Part shown: positions 9,600 to 19,062 of the stretch, piece after piece
Layout: every line of letters starts with the position of its first letter
Position numbering within the stretch: position 1 is the first letter of the stretch
DNA from: Oceanospirillum sediminis
Lineage (GTDB): Bacteria > Pseudomonadota > Gammaproteobacteria > Pseudomonadales > Halomonadaceae
Assembly: GCF_014164585.1 (NCBI RefSeq)
Contig: NZ_JACJFM010000025.1
Coordinates: forward strand, 1-64,000
Reading direction: 5' to 3'
Length of the DNA: 64,000 bases
Made by a program: the position numbers and the translations under genes
The notes under the pieces: generated by a model
What the model was told of the DNA's origin: nothing
Seen by the model: only the letters and a program-made list of their open reading frames with translations
The model's database searches: none

Positions 9600-10979
9600 T
9601 CAAAAACTGAATGCCAGGCCCAGGTCAGTCCGGGTCCCTCTGGTATGGAACAATTCAAGGTTACTTTTTTGCCGCTGACGGCTGACGCTGGCCATCAGGG
9701 TAATATTGTCAGCGACAGGGTACAGATACTGTATGACAATGCCGCTACGGAAAATCCGACGAGCTTCTCCATCAGACAGAAGGGGACTGTAGCTTTCGGC
9801 ATCATTCAGATCCGATAAACTGACCTGTCCATGAAGCACGCCCTTACCAAACGGATACTGGATACCAAACAGAGCACTGATTCCCGCTCGATCTCCACCC
9901 GGACGACGACTATAAGCCGACTGGCTATTCATATAATCCAGCTCAGCCGACAGGCGGCTATGACCAATACGACAGTTTGTGCCTGCGGTCAGCTCAATAC
10001 TGGTGTCATTAACTTCTTTCTGGCCAGGAAAGAATTTCTGCTCTGCTTTCATTCCGGCATAAGGCCTGCAGTTCTCATGACGCCATTGATATCTTATGTC
10101 CAGCTCAACACCACTTGATAATGAATGCCCACCATAAAAGATATGATTAACGCCGATCGAACCGGACACGCTGCCACTTAACAGCTCATGGCTGACCTGA
10201 TAGCTGGACCTGAGTTCAGTGACATCGGTAAAACTGTAGTCACTGAATTTACTGTTAATATAGAAACGCAGGTGCTGAGTATTCCCTGTCCCTGTTTCAG
10301 ACCTCTGGGCCTGCCATATAATCTGACCAAAATGCCCTTCCACCGGCTTAGAGCTTTCATGCAGAGGCAGCGCCTGAGCAACGCCATCAATCGTCAGCGT
10401 CAGATACTCCAGATCGGCCATACCGCTCAGATTGCTGTCATAACCACTTTTCAACATCAGATTATGCCGCCAGCTTACAGCCTGCTGTTCCCAGTATGAC
10501 TGTCTCTGCTCCAGGTAAGGTCTCAGGGTATCCGGCAGGTCTGACCTCATTAATAGCTGCATATTCAGCTGCAACGCTGCCATCAGCTGTCCATTCAGAT
10601 AAAGAGCCTGAGAATAATCGACCAGAGCGCCACCGTTTTCAGGATCAAGTAGCAGCGCCCGCTCCAGCATCTCCAGTGCCTGATCCAGTTGACGCGTATT
10701 CAGTAACGACGCGCCGTATAAAGCAAAAAATTCTGCTGAATCAAGGCACAAAGGCATCTGCTTACTGAGCCATGATCGGGCTTTCAGCCATTGCTGTACA
10801 TCGGCATCAAAAGAAACGTAAGGCAACGCCGGGCACTCAGCAGTCAATTGAACAGAAGGAGATGCACCAGCCAGTTCCTCCCCTGCAGCTTTTAAATCTG
10901 CTGCAAGCAGAAAAGACAGACAAAAAGGCAGGAGATATCGGATACACCGGATAGAATCAAAACAGGTCATATGACTCAT
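9600..10979 (-). CDS. TPR plus outer-membrane beta-barrel protein
   Basis: 459 residues. An N-terminal hydrophobic signal sequence (YLLPFCLSFLLAADLKAAG) is followed by TPR-like helices near residues 85-160 (DQALEMLERALLLDPENGGALVDYSQALYLNGQ, quoted discontinuously). From about residue 175 an alternating amphipathic beta pattern runs to the C terminus, ending in the aromatic F-S-F expected of an outer-membrane barrel. The architecture resembles surface lipoprotein assembly modifiers (Slam/DUF560), but I cannot call it orthologous. It lies upstream of the two giant surface proteins on the same strand and could help display or anchor surface material. The start is uncertain: ATG at 10979 or at the fourth codon; no clear Shine-Dalgarno. 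Confidence 0.62.
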   Translation of the reverse strand: MSHMTCFDSIRCIRYLLPFCLSFLLAADLKAAGEELAGASPSVQLTAECPALPYVSFDADVQQWLKARSWLSKQMPLCLDSAEFFALYGASLLNTRQLDQALEMLERALLLDPENGGALVDYSQALYLNGQLMAALQLNMQLLMRSDLPDTLRPYLEQRQSYWEQQAVSWRHNLMLKSGYDSNLSGMADLEYLTLTIDGVAQALPLHESSKPVEGHFGQIIWQAQRSETGTGNTQHLRFYINSKFSDYSFTDVTELRSSYQVSHELLSGSVSGSIGVNHIFYGGHSLSSGVELDIRYQWRHENCRPYAGMKAEQKFFPGQKEVNDTSIELTAGTNCRIGHSRLSAELDYMNSQSAYSRRPGGDRAGISALFGIQYPFGKGVLHGQVSLSDLNDAESYSPLLSDGEARRIFRSGIVIQYLYPVADNITLMASVSRQRQKSNLELFHTRGTRTDLGLAFSF

Positions 10980-11217
10980 ATCATAAAACGAGGGACTGTC
11001 CCCGGAGAGAAAACAGATAAAAAAAGGCTACAGGCATTACTATCCACTGTATATTTCCCAACCACCGATTCAATTCCTGGCACCTGTTAAACAACATACA
11101 GCCATTTGCAAGGGCTGCCCAAAGCAGACCGGAGTATGCTCGTACACACCCGGACTATCTGATACTGGCAGGCAGATTATTCTACCTTTGCATTTATGTA
11201 ACGATCTGCCAACTTTT

Positions 11218-12339
11218 TCACAGTTCAGTATCTTTTTGTTTGCGATCTGTGACGTTTCTGCGACCAGAAATGGACAGCATCAGACAGAAAAGGAAAAATA
11301 GCATCTGATCCTTACGCTTTCTGCGGCAACGCATTGATTCAATTCCCAGCCGGATCGCCCCGAATCCTGCACGGGGTTTCAGGTATCCCGGATAGTGTGT
11401 TGATGAACCTCCCAGCATAGCCAGCGCTTTCAGCGTCAGCTCAACCTGATCAAGCGCCTCCCCTCCCAACAGTTTTTTCATACGGAATAAAAAAGCCTTA
11501 TGGCCACGATTCACACCAATCAGGTTACTCTGGTGCTGACGGTAGTCCATCGTAATAGATGAATCGATATACCATTTCATATTGAGGTGGCGCGCCACGG
11601 CATAGCAGAACCAGTCATGATATTTAAGGCTTCCCGCCAGCGCCTGATGATCAGACAGGAAGCGCTGAATGGTCTTACTCAACTCAGGAGTCAGAACATA
11701 AGTGCAACCAGGACCTGCCGCTTCAAAGCAATAATCCCACTTTTGCTGAGACTGAGATTTTTTCACCTTCTCAGAACGACCATCCGGCCAGAATGCACGC
11801 ACATCGGAAGAATACCCGGATAACTGATGCCGCTTCATTAATTCGCTCGCCCGGCTGAGTTTATCCTGGTACCAGATATCATCCTGATCGGCAAAAGCTA
11901 CATAATCACTCTGGGAAAAATCGGCGTCTCTCAGCAAGCGAAAAAAGTTAGCTGTCGCTGAACCATACCGCTGTCCATAAGGCAGCACAGAGATACGATG
12001 ATCATTCTGTGCCTGTTCGCAGCACCAGTCATAACTGTTGTCATCGGACAGGTCGACACTGATCAGCAGTTTTATACGTACATTATCCTGCTTCAGAATA
12101 CTTTCCAGCTGTTCAGGCAACCAGTTCATGCCATTAAAAACAGCCATAAGAACCAGTACTTCGGGATAAGCAGAAGCCACACCGGGAAGCTCATCCATCA
12201 CTTGCTCATGATTACCAGGCAAATCATTCGAAGGCTGGCCAGGCATAGCATCATCCGCGGCTCCCGTTTTGAAACTGCCCCACCATGAGGTATGAGTTTT
12301 CCCTGTACGAAAAGCATTACTCAGGAAAATATTCTGCAT
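11218..12339 (-). CDS. Family 2 glycosyltransferase, rhamnosyltransferase-like
   Basis: About 373 residues. The GT2 fold starts near residue 60 (VLVLMAVFNGMNWLPEQL) with the nucleotide/metal region VAFADQDDIWYQDKL. The C-terminal part has KYHDWFCYAVAR and DYRQHQSNLIG, as in O-antigen rhamnosyltransferases of the RfbN/RgpF-type group. It is the last gene of the polysaccharide operon, after the four rml genes, which supports use of dTDP-L-rhamnose. The N-terminal 60 residues are unusual for the family. The start could be the ATG at 12339, a TTG at 12342 better spaced from AGAGGT, or an internal ATG at 12198. Confidence 0.8.
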   Translation of the reverse strand: MQNIFLSNAFRTGKTHTSWWGSFKTGAADDAMPGQPSNDLPGNHEQVMDELPGVASAYPEVLVLMAVFNGMNWLPEQLESILKQDNVRIKLLISVDLSDDNSYDWCCEQAQNDHRISVLPYGQRYGSATANFFRLLRDADFSQSDYVAFADQDDIWYQDKLSRASELMKRHQLSGYSSDVRAFWPDGRSEKVKKSQSQQKWDYCFEAAGPGCTYVLTPELSKTIQRFLSDHQALAGSLKYHDWFCYAVARHLNMKWYIDSSITMDYRQHQSNLIGVNRGHKAFLFRMKKLLGGEALDQVELTLKALAMLGGSSTHYPGYLKPRAGFGAIRLGIESMRCRRKRKDQMLFFLFCLMLSISGRRNVTDRKQKDTEL

Positions 12340-12439
12340 CAAAAGTCAGCACCTCTGCTAACATAGCGGTAAAAAAGAATGGCTGTCACCAGCCTTATAA
12401 AACATGAAAACATGAGTCATTTCCCTGACCTGCAGGTCG

Positions 12440-13393
12440 TCAGGGAGTTCTGGCAAGAGCGTTTAACGACAACATAACCCCATCTTTCCAGTCATTACAG
12501 AATGACTCCTGCAGTAAAAGTTCCAGCCGATTAGTGTTTAATGCAGAGTTTGCAGGGCGGGCAGCCGGAGTAGGGTAGGCTTGCGTCGGAATTTCTGACA
12601 GTGCAGGAATATGGTAAGCCAGAAAATCAGAATCCGGCTCGCTGGCACTTTCTTCCTGACGCTGTTTCAGCTGTCTGAAAATCTCACTGGCAAAACCATA
12701 CCAACTCGTTACAGGTTGACCGGAAAAGTGATAGACCCCTTCAGGGCGATCCTGATCATCACTCAACAGATAATAAGCCAGCTGAAGGCAGACGCGAGCG
12801 ATATGAGGTGCATACGTTGGACCACCGATCTGATCAGACACAATAGATAAGGCATCTCTGTCCCTGGCCAGTCTGAGCATTGTCTTCAGAAAATTCTGTC
12901 CGAATTCACTGAACACCCAGCTGGTTCGGAGTATCACAGCCTCAGGCAGCACCGCCTGTATCTGCTGCTCACCTGCCAGCTTACTGGCACCATAGACACT
13001 ACAGGGGTTTACAGCATCGGATTCAGAGTACGGGCCGGATTTCGCCCCATCAAAGACATAATCCGTTGAAATATGAATCAGCTTAACGCCACAGGCATGA
13101 CAAGCCCTGGCCACAGCAGCAGGCCCATCCTGATTAATCAGAAAGGCCTGTTCACGGTCACTTTCTGCCTGATCCACAGCAGTATAAGCCGCAGCATTAA
13201 CCACAACATTAACAGAGTGAGCAACCAGAAAGGTTCTGATCGCCTCCTCATCGGTAATATCCAGCTGCTGTCGACCCGCAAATATCAGTTCAATTCCGGA
13301 TAACATTCCATTATTAAGACAGTGCCCTGCGTCCAGAGCACGAAAAGCCTGGCCCAGCTGGCCATCAGCTCCGGTAATCAGCATATTCAGCAT
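12440..13393 (-). CDS. rfbD: dTDP-4-dehydrorhamnose reductase (RmlD)
   Basis: 317 residues. The Rossmann motif TGADGQLGQAF is at the N terminus, YxxxK-type catalytic motif YGASKLAGE is in the middle, and STDYVFDG is diagnostic. It reduces dTDP-4-dehydro-L-rhamnose to dTDP-L-rhamnose, the last step of the pathway encoded by the neighbouring genes. The ATG at 13391-13393 comes 3 nt after the rfbC stop codon, so the two are likely translationally coupled. Confidence 0.95.
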   Translation of the reverse strand: MLNMLITGADGQLGQAFRALDAGHCLNNGMLSGIELIFAGRQQLDITDEEAIRTFLVAHSVNVVVNAAAYTAVDQAESDREQAFLINQDGPAAVARACHACGVKLIHISTDYVFDGAKSGPYSESDAVNPCSVYGASKLAGEQQIQAVLPEAVILRTSWVFSEFGQNFLKTMLRLARDRDALSIVSDQIGGPTYAPHIARVCLQLAYYLLSDDQDRPEGVYHFSGQPVTSWYGFASEIFRQLKQRQEESASEPDSDFLAYHIPALSEIPTQAYPTPAARPANSALNTNRLELLLQESFCNDWKDGVMLSLNALARTP

Positions 13394-13396
13394 AAA

Positions 13397-13951
13397 TCAG
13401 CTGGTTCCTTTTAACTGGTTTACTAATTCCGACAGACCTGGATAATGCTGATCTTTTTCTGACAACGCAGGCGTTTCAACAGGCCATTCAATACCGACTT
13501 CAGGACAATTCCATGCCAGCCCGGCCTCATCCTCGGGATAATAATAATCGGTGCATTTATAGCTGAAATCAACCGTATCAGACAAGACACAAAAGCCATG
13601 AGCGTAACCTGGTGGGATATACAGCTGTCGATGATTATCATCACTTAATTCGACCGCAACATGCTCACCAAAGGTCGCTGATTCAGGGTTAATATCAACG
13701 GCCACATCAAGTACCGCCCCTCGGGAAACACTGACCAGTTTACCCTGTGGGTGATTTTTCTGAAAATGCAGCCCCCGCAGCACACCTTTTACCGAACGAG
13801 AGTGGTTGTCCTGCACAAAATCCAGCTCAATACCCGCATCTTGCTTATAACGCTCAGCACTGAAAGATTCCAGAAAAAAACCTCTGTGATCCCCGAATAC
13901 CCGAGGCTCAATAATTACTACACCAGGTAGCCGGGTCTGAATAACATTCAT
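13397..13951 (-). CDS. rfbC: dTDP-4-dehydrorhamnose 3,5-epimerase (RmlC)
   Basis: 184 residues from the ATG at 13949-13951, giving the typical RmlC start MNVIQTRLPGVVIIEPRVF. Characteristic motifs are GDHRGFFLES, QDNHSRS, GVLRGLHFQ with the catalytic His, and PPGYAHGFCVLSD. It is a cupin epimerase acting on dTDP-4-dehydro-6-deoxyglucose. No clear Shine-Dalgarno precedes this ATG. An upstream TTG at 14005 with ACAGGA before it would add 18 residues that do not look like the family. Confidence 0.94.
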   Translation of the reverse strand: MNVIQTRLPGVVIIEPRVFGDHRGFFLESFSAERYKQDAGIELDFVQDNHSRSVKGVLRGLHFQKNHPQGKLVSVSRGAVLDVAVDINPESATFGEHVAVELSDDNHRQLYIPPGYAHGFCVLSDTVDFSYKCTDYYYPEDEAGLAWNCPEVGIEWPVETPALSEKDQHYPGLSELVNQLKGTS

Positions 13952-14022
13952 AATATAGAAATAGGTTGCTACAGGAGAAAAACCAGAAGACCGCCCCTGC
14001 AACAATTATCTGTCCTGTAAGG

Positions 14023-14898
14023 TTAAGCGGTTGGGGATTTCAGTAAACTCAGCAGATACTGTCCATAGCCTGTTTTTGCCAGCTTCTCGCCCTCGTCCTG
14101 CAATTGTTTTGCACTCAGCCAGCCCTGATTAAAACCGATCTCTTCCAGGCAGGCGATTTTAAGCCCCTGGCGGTTTTCTATAGTTTGCACAAACATCTGA
14201 GCTTCCAGCAAACTCTCATGAGTGCCGGTATCCAGCCAGGCAAATCCTCGACCAAGAAGCTCTGCATTCAGATCACCTCGCTCCAGATAGGCCTGATTTA
14301 CAGAAGTGATTTCCAGTTCACCACGATGAGAGGGAGTGACCTGCTTCGCAATATCCACTACGTCATTATCATAAAAATACAGTCCGGTCACTGCATAACT
14401 GGATTTGGGTTCAGTCGGCTTTTCTTCGATAGACAACGCTTTGCCATTCTGATCAAACTCCACGACGCCAAAGCGCTCAGGGTCCTTCACCAGATAACCA
14501 AAGACGGTCGCACCACTCTTCCGCGAGGCCGCAGTCTTTAATTGCTCGCTGAAGCTCTGGCCATAAAAAATATTATCACCCAGCACCAGACAGACAGAAT
14601 CATCACCAATAAAGTCTTCACCAATAATAAATGCCTGTGCCAGACCATCCGGGGAAGGCTGAACGGCATAGCTCAGCTGGATACCAAAACGGCTACCATC
14701 ACCCAGAGCTCGCTGAAACCCGGCCTGATCTTCCGGCGTGGTTATAATCAGAACGTCACGTATACCTGCCAGCATCAGCACAGATAACGGATAATAAATC
14801 ATTGGCTTATCATAAACAGGCAGCAATTGTTTAGAAACGCCCATCGTCACCGGATAAAGGCGAGTGCCTGAACCCCCCGCCAGAATAATACCTTTCAT
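14023..14898 (-). CDS. rfbA: Glucose-1-phosphate thymidylyltransferase (RmlA)
   Basis: 291 residues, the family length. It begins [18 protein letters not shown] with the nucleotidyltransferase signature, then [25 protein letters not shown] and the metal-binding [13 protein letters not shown]. It makes dTDP-glucose from glucose-1-phosphate and dTTP and is normally feedback-inhibited by dTDP-rhamnose. The gap to rfbB upstream is 166 nt, longer than elsewhere in the operon, with nothing distinctive in it. Confidence 0.95.
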   Translation of the reverse strand: MKGIILAGGSGTRLYPVTMGVSKQLLPVYDKPMIYYPLSVLMLAGIRDVLIITTPEDQAGFQRALGDGSRFGIQLSYAVQPSPDGLAQAFIIGEDFIGDDSVCLVLGDNIFYGQSFSEQLKTAASRKSGATVFGYLVKDPERFGVVEFDQNGKALSIEEKPTEPKSSYAVTGLYFYDNDVVDIAKQVTPSHRGELEITSVNQAYLERGDLNAELLGRGFAWLDTGTHESLLEAQMFVQTIENRQGLKIACLEEIGFNQGWLSAKQLQDEGEKLAKTGYGQYLLSLLKSPTA

Positions 14899-15064
14899 GC
14901 CTTAGAACCTGTTTTCCTGCAATTCATTGCCATGCTATCACTCTTTATGACAGAGACAGTCTGTTTTTTTGAATCTTTATGTGATTCATCAGCCTGCCCG
15001 GATAACAAATACGACCTGTACACTTTCCGGACTCGCATTTTCAGTTATCACATCAACAGATGAT

Positions 15065-16129
15065 CTACAAACTCTGCCCCAGGCGCTCTCTCTGGTAAGA
15101 GCCATCCTGGACTCTCTGACACCATTCCAGGTTATCAAGATACCACTGAACCGTTTTGCGCAGCCCGGAAGCGAAGGTTTCTTCTGGCTTCCACCCCAGC
15201 TGTCGATCAATTTTGCCCGCATCAATGGCATAACGCAGATCATGTCCGGGGCGATCTTTTACAAAGGTAATCAGCTCCCGGTAGTGCTCCACACCCGATG
15301 GTTTTTCTGGCGCCAGCTCTTCCAGCAGATCACACAAAGTGTGCACTACATCCAGATTACGTACTTCGTTATGACCGCCGATATTGTACGTTTCACCAAC
15401 ACTGCCCTCTGTCGCCACTTTATATAGCGCGCGCACATGATCATCAACGTACAGCCAGTCTCTGATCTGACTGCCATCACCATAGACAGGTAAAGCTTTA
15501 CCCTCCAGTGCATTCAGGATCATCAGAGGAATCAGCTTCTCCGGAAAATGGAAAGGCCCATAATTATTGGAACAGTTAGTGACCACAACAGGTAAACCAT
15601 AAGTCCTGTGCCATGCCCTTACCAGATGATCGGAACTGGCTTTACTGGCAGAATATGGAGAGCTGGGGTCGTAAGCGGTCTGTTCGGTAAACAAAAGACC
15701 TGTGTCTGCCAGATCGCCATAGACCTCGTCGGTAGAAATATGGTGGAAGCGGAACTGAGTCTTCTGAGCGCAATCCAGCTGTTCAGAGTAATGCCGCGCA
15801 ATATCCAGCAGAGTATAAGTCCCGACAATATTCGTTTCGATAAAAGCAGACGGGCCATCAATTGAACGATCCACATGAGACTCTGCCGCCAGATGCATGA
15901 CAATATCAGGCTTAAACTGTTCAAATGCCTCTGTCATTGCCTGACGATCACAGATATCAGCCTGCAGAAACTGATAACGATCATTATCAGCAATAGTCTT
16001 CAGAGACTCCGGGTTACCCGCATACGTCAGCTTATCGATGTTCAGCACCTGGTGGGACGTATCATTAATCAGAAATCGAACCAGAGCACTGCCAATAAAA
16101 CCCGCTCCGCCTGTCACAAGAATATTCAA
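15065..16129 (-). CDS. rfbB: dTDP-glucose 4,6-dehydratase (RmlB)
   Basis: 354 residues. NAD-binding [32 protein letters not shown] and the catalytic [12 protein letters not shown] are all present, followed by [15 protein letters not shown]. It converts dTDP-glucose to the 4-keto-6-deoxy sugar. The start is a TTG at 16127-16129 with AGGT six bases upstream; no ATG is available at the conserved beginning of the protein, so TTG initiation looks real. It follows the large glycosyltransferase by 23 nt. Confidence 0.95.
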   Translation of the reverse strand: MNILVTGGAGFIGSALVRFLINDTSHQVLNIDKLTYAGNPESLKTIADNDRYQFLQADICDRQAMTEAFEQFKPDIVMHLAAESHVDRSIDGPSAFIETNIVGTYTLLDIARHYSEQLDCAQKTQFRFHHISTDEVYGDLADTGLLFTEQTAYDPSSPYSASKASSDHLVRAWHRTYGLPVVVTNCSNNYGPFHFPEKLIPLMILNALEGKALPVYGDGSQIRDWLYVDDHVRALYKVATEGSVGETYNIGGHNEVRNLDVVHTLCDLLEELAPEKPSGVEHYRELITFVKDRPGHDLRYAIDAGKIDRQLGWKPEETFASGLRKTVQWYLDNLEWCQRVQDGSYQRERLGQSL

Positions 16130-16152
16130 GTTAATACCTGTCAGAAATCAGT

Positions 16153-19062
16153 TTACTTAATATCGGCTATAGCCTGTGCCGCATTTTGTTTCACATCAGC
16201 ATAGGCATCATCCAGCAATTTTTGCCTGCGAGCCCGCTCATCACTGTTCATTGGCGTCCGGTACAAAGACGTTGTTTTAGCGACATAAACAAAGGTCTGG
16301 TTATACGCATAACGCTGCCAGAGATGCCAGTCTTCCAGATAGTCTATATCTGTATTAAAGCCTCCCCGTTCATGGAAGAGCTTTGCACTAAACAGAATGG
16401 CTTGTATCGGAATGTAATTACATTCACGCAACAAAGCATAATCATAAGACTGCCTGAGTGCCGCAACCTGCCGGTAGCCCCCTTCTTTAATCACGGCACC
16501 ACCCTGCTGGATATCCGATTCAACTTCCCAGGCCAGAGAATAAGCAGCAGATGCCTGCGGATTCTCCAGAAGTTGCAGCATCAGCGTTTCAACATGATCG
16601 GCGTACAGGCAGTCATCATCATCCAGAAACATCATCCACTCGCCAGAAGCCAGCGCCATGCCCTGGTTACCCGCCGCGGAGCGCCCTGCTTTTTCAAGAC
16701 CCTGGTAGACGATTTTTATTCTGGCATCAGCCTGCATGAATGCTTCAACAACATTTTTCTGCTGCTGACCACCATCCTCAACAACAACCCACTCAATATT
16801 CGGGTAGGTCTGATTCAGTACGGTATAGCCCGCTTGTCGAAGCAGTTTATCACGGCCAGCAACGGTTCGGGTAATAATGCTGACCAGCGGTAATTCCTGC
16901 TGATCGCCCTTATTTAAAGGTAAAGCTTCAACGAAAGCCCCTTCACGGGCCTGCTCATAATCCATAAGACGGAATGGAAAAAGCATTCCCTTATAAGCCT
17001 GCTTTTTACGATCAGCAATCAGCGAAGGCAGATGTTTCAGATAACGGCTATACACCCCTTTCAGCAATGCTCTTCGGCTTCCCCTGAACGGAGATCGTAA
17101 CAGGATTGCCGCCAGCAAAGGAAAAATCAGCGCCCGATCTTTTTTATTACCATACCGACTGCGCAGATAAAAATTGGACAGGATGCTACCAACATATTGT
17201 GCAGGTTTCACCTCTCCCGCACTGTCATAAGTGTAATGCCAGACAGATGAAGCAGGGACATATTTCAACCGGAATCCGGCTTCTCTAAGACGGTAAGAAA
17301 CCTCTACATCCTCACCATACAGAAAGATTCTCTCGTCATACCCACCAATCTCAGCCATAGCGCTTCGACGTAGCAGAATGCAGGCATGAGAGCACCAGAT
17401 AGCTTCCAGAGTGACCGGATCATAGCGCTTGGGATGCTCGTAAGGCTTTTGACGCGCCTCCCAGCATGCAACATCTGAATCATCCTGAACAGCCTGTGTA
17501 ACCAGACTGGTCAGTGTATCCGCTTCAAATTCAATATCCGGGTTGACCACCAGAACATAGTCAGCCTGACCTTCGGCTATGCCAGCATTATGCCCCGCAC
17601 CAAACCCCCGGTTAGTCCGGTGCAGAATATTAAACCCGGCAAAAAAGCGGCCAAAACTGGAACGCAGCGATTCCAGCACCTGGATACTATTATCTGTTGA
17701 CCCATTATCAACAAAAGTCAGAACCAGACGATCACACGGATAATTCTGTCGGTGCAAACTACTGATAAACGTCTCCAGCAATCCGCTACTGTTATAAGTC
17801 ACTACCGATAAATCAATAACCGGAAGATCATCTATTACCCGCAAGTAACGCAAAGGGATATTATCAACAGGAGAAGCAGATGAAATAAATTTCTGGCGCT
17901 GCTCCAGAAACGCTTCAGCAACCACGTTATTAGAAGTGGAATAAGCTTCACGCTGAACAGACTGGACCAGCCCGGATGGTAAAGATCTGATCGCCTGCTT
18001 TGCCACTGAGGGCAGAGGCAGTGCTTTCCATAGCCGTCGCGCAGTGATAAAGACCAGGGTACGAAGAGAACTCTGCCCCCTCAGATACCGACTTAACGTC
18101 CTCAGAGGGCGGGTTACTTTCCAGCTTTTTGAAGCATAAATATGATCCAGCTTCTGGTGTGCATCCTGCAGATCAGATTTCAGTCCATCAATATCATTTT
18201 CCAGCCTTTGTACAAAGTCTGCTTGCAACCGAAACTCTTCGTCCAGTTTCTGATAACGCAGGTCTGCAGCAATAGCGTCTTGCTGAAACTGCTGCACAGC
18301 CTGTTCAGCCGCAAGCAACACTTCATTTTCCTGACGCGCTTCGTTCTTAGCCGCTATTGCACCCGCCTGTTGTTTATTCAACAGAAAAAAGGCCTCAACA
18401 GATTTAACAGACAAAGGTAAAGAGTAAGTACGATACGCATTCAACCCATTGATCTGATTGCTATAATTCTGTTGAGCCAACTGACTATGAAAACAGGACA
18501 TGGCCTGCTCTTTAACCTCTGCCTGTGGCGTAATATTGAGCAAGAAGTTGCTTTTCAGTGGTGTCCCAATTTCATACATCGCCAACTGGCAATCATCAGA
18601 CATATCAGCCATCACCTGCAGAGCAGCAATAGCAACAGCCCGATGATCTCTGTGCATTTCCCATACAGATGGTGCCAGAATCAGATCAGGATTAATGGCT
18701 TTCAGCCAGGCCGAAATTCTGACCTCCAGACCAGTCTGCTCCAGCAGACTTCCATCTGGCAGCCCCAGAAATTCAGGTGATTCATAACCAATAACCTCTG
18801 CCGCCTGGCAGGACTCCTGACGACGTAACAGGTGATAAGGCTCTGCCTGTGCATCATCACCTGATTCTGAACAGATGGCAGTATCCTTCTGGTGATCCGT
18901 CAGAACCAGCACACGAACCTCTGCTCCTGCAGCCACCAGCTGCGTCAGAGCACCGCCACAACCAAAAACTTCATCATCTGGATGCGGAGCCAATACCGCA
19001 ACGACGTTTCCCGGCAAGCAATCATTTGCTGTATATGGAATAAAAAATTGCTCAAAATTCAT
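16153..19062 (-). CDS. PIG-L deacetylase fused to two GT2 glycosyltransferases
   Basis: 969 residues from the ATG at 19060-19062, which overlaps the wzt stop codon in an ATGA. Residues 20-220 form a PIG-L/LmbE-type deacetylase with the zinc motif PHPDDE (26-31) and HRDH further on. Residues about 230-330 are a coiled-coil linker ending in SKSWKVTRPLR, common in multi-domain glycosyltransferases. The first GT2 domain starts near 405 (DLSVVTYNSSGLLETF, FVDNGSTDNS, VVNPDIEFE), and the second near 700 (PLVSIITRTVAGRDKLL, VVEDGG, FLDDDDCLY). The three activities suggest N-deacetylation of an amino sugar plus two glycosyl additions by one polypeptide; donors and acceptors are not inferable. Confidence 0.82.
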   Translation of the reverse strand: MNFEQFFIPYTANDCLPGNVVAVLAPHPDDEVFGCGGALTQLVAAGAEVRVLVLTDHQKDTAICSESGDDAQAEPYHLLRRQESCQAAEVIGYESPEFLGLPDGSLLEQTGLEVRISAWLKAINPDLILAPSVWEMHRDHRAVAIAALQVMADMSDDCQLAMYEIGTPLKSNFLLNITPQAEVKEQAMSCFHSQLAQQNYSNQINGLNAYRTYSLPLSVKSVEAFFLLNKQQAGAIAAKNEARQENEVLLAAEQAVQQFQQDAIAADLRYQKLDEEFRLQADFVQRLENDIDGLKSDLQDAHQKLDHIYASKSWKVTRPLRTLSRYLRGQSSLRTLVFITARRLWKALPLPSVAKQAIRSLPSGLVQSVQREAYSTSNNVVAEAFLEQRQKFISSASPVDNIPLRYLRVIDDLPVIDLSVVTYNSSGLLETFISSLHRQNYPCDRLVLTFVDNGSTDNSIQVLESLRSSFGRFFAGFNILHRTNRGFGAGHNAGIAEGQADYVLVVNPDIEFEADTLTSLVTQAVQDDSDVACWEARQKPYEHPKRYDPVTLEAIWCSHACILLRRSAMAEIGGYDERIFLYGEDVEVSYRLREAGFRLKYVPASSVWHYTYDSAGEVKPAQYVGSILSNFYLRSRYGNKKDRALIFPLLAAILLRSPFRGSRRALLKGVYSRYLKHLPSLIADRKKQAYKGMLFPFRLMDYEQAREGAFVEALPLNKGDQQELPLVSIITRTVAGRDKLLRQAGYTVLNQTYPNIEWVVVEDGGQQQKNVVEAFMQADARIKIVYQGLEKAGRSAAGNQGMALASGEWMMFLDDDDCLYADHVETLMLQLLENPQASAAYSLAWEVESDIQQGGAVIKEGGYRQVAALRQSYDYALLRECNYIPIQAILFSAKLFHERGGFNTDIDYLEDWHLWQRYAYNQTFVYVAKTTSLYRTPMNSDERARRQKLLDDAYADVKQNAAQAIADIK

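Noticed and set aside
11165-11215. GGCAGAT ... ATCTGCC inverted repeat as terminator after the last glycosyltransferase gene
   Set aside because: The loop is about 26 nt and no U-tract follows on the minus strand.
14940-14975. Terminator-like ACAGA/TCTGT stem with T-run on plus between rfbA and rfbB
   Set aside because: It points along the plus strand where no gene is present, and has only a 5-bp stem; not functional for the minus-strand operon.
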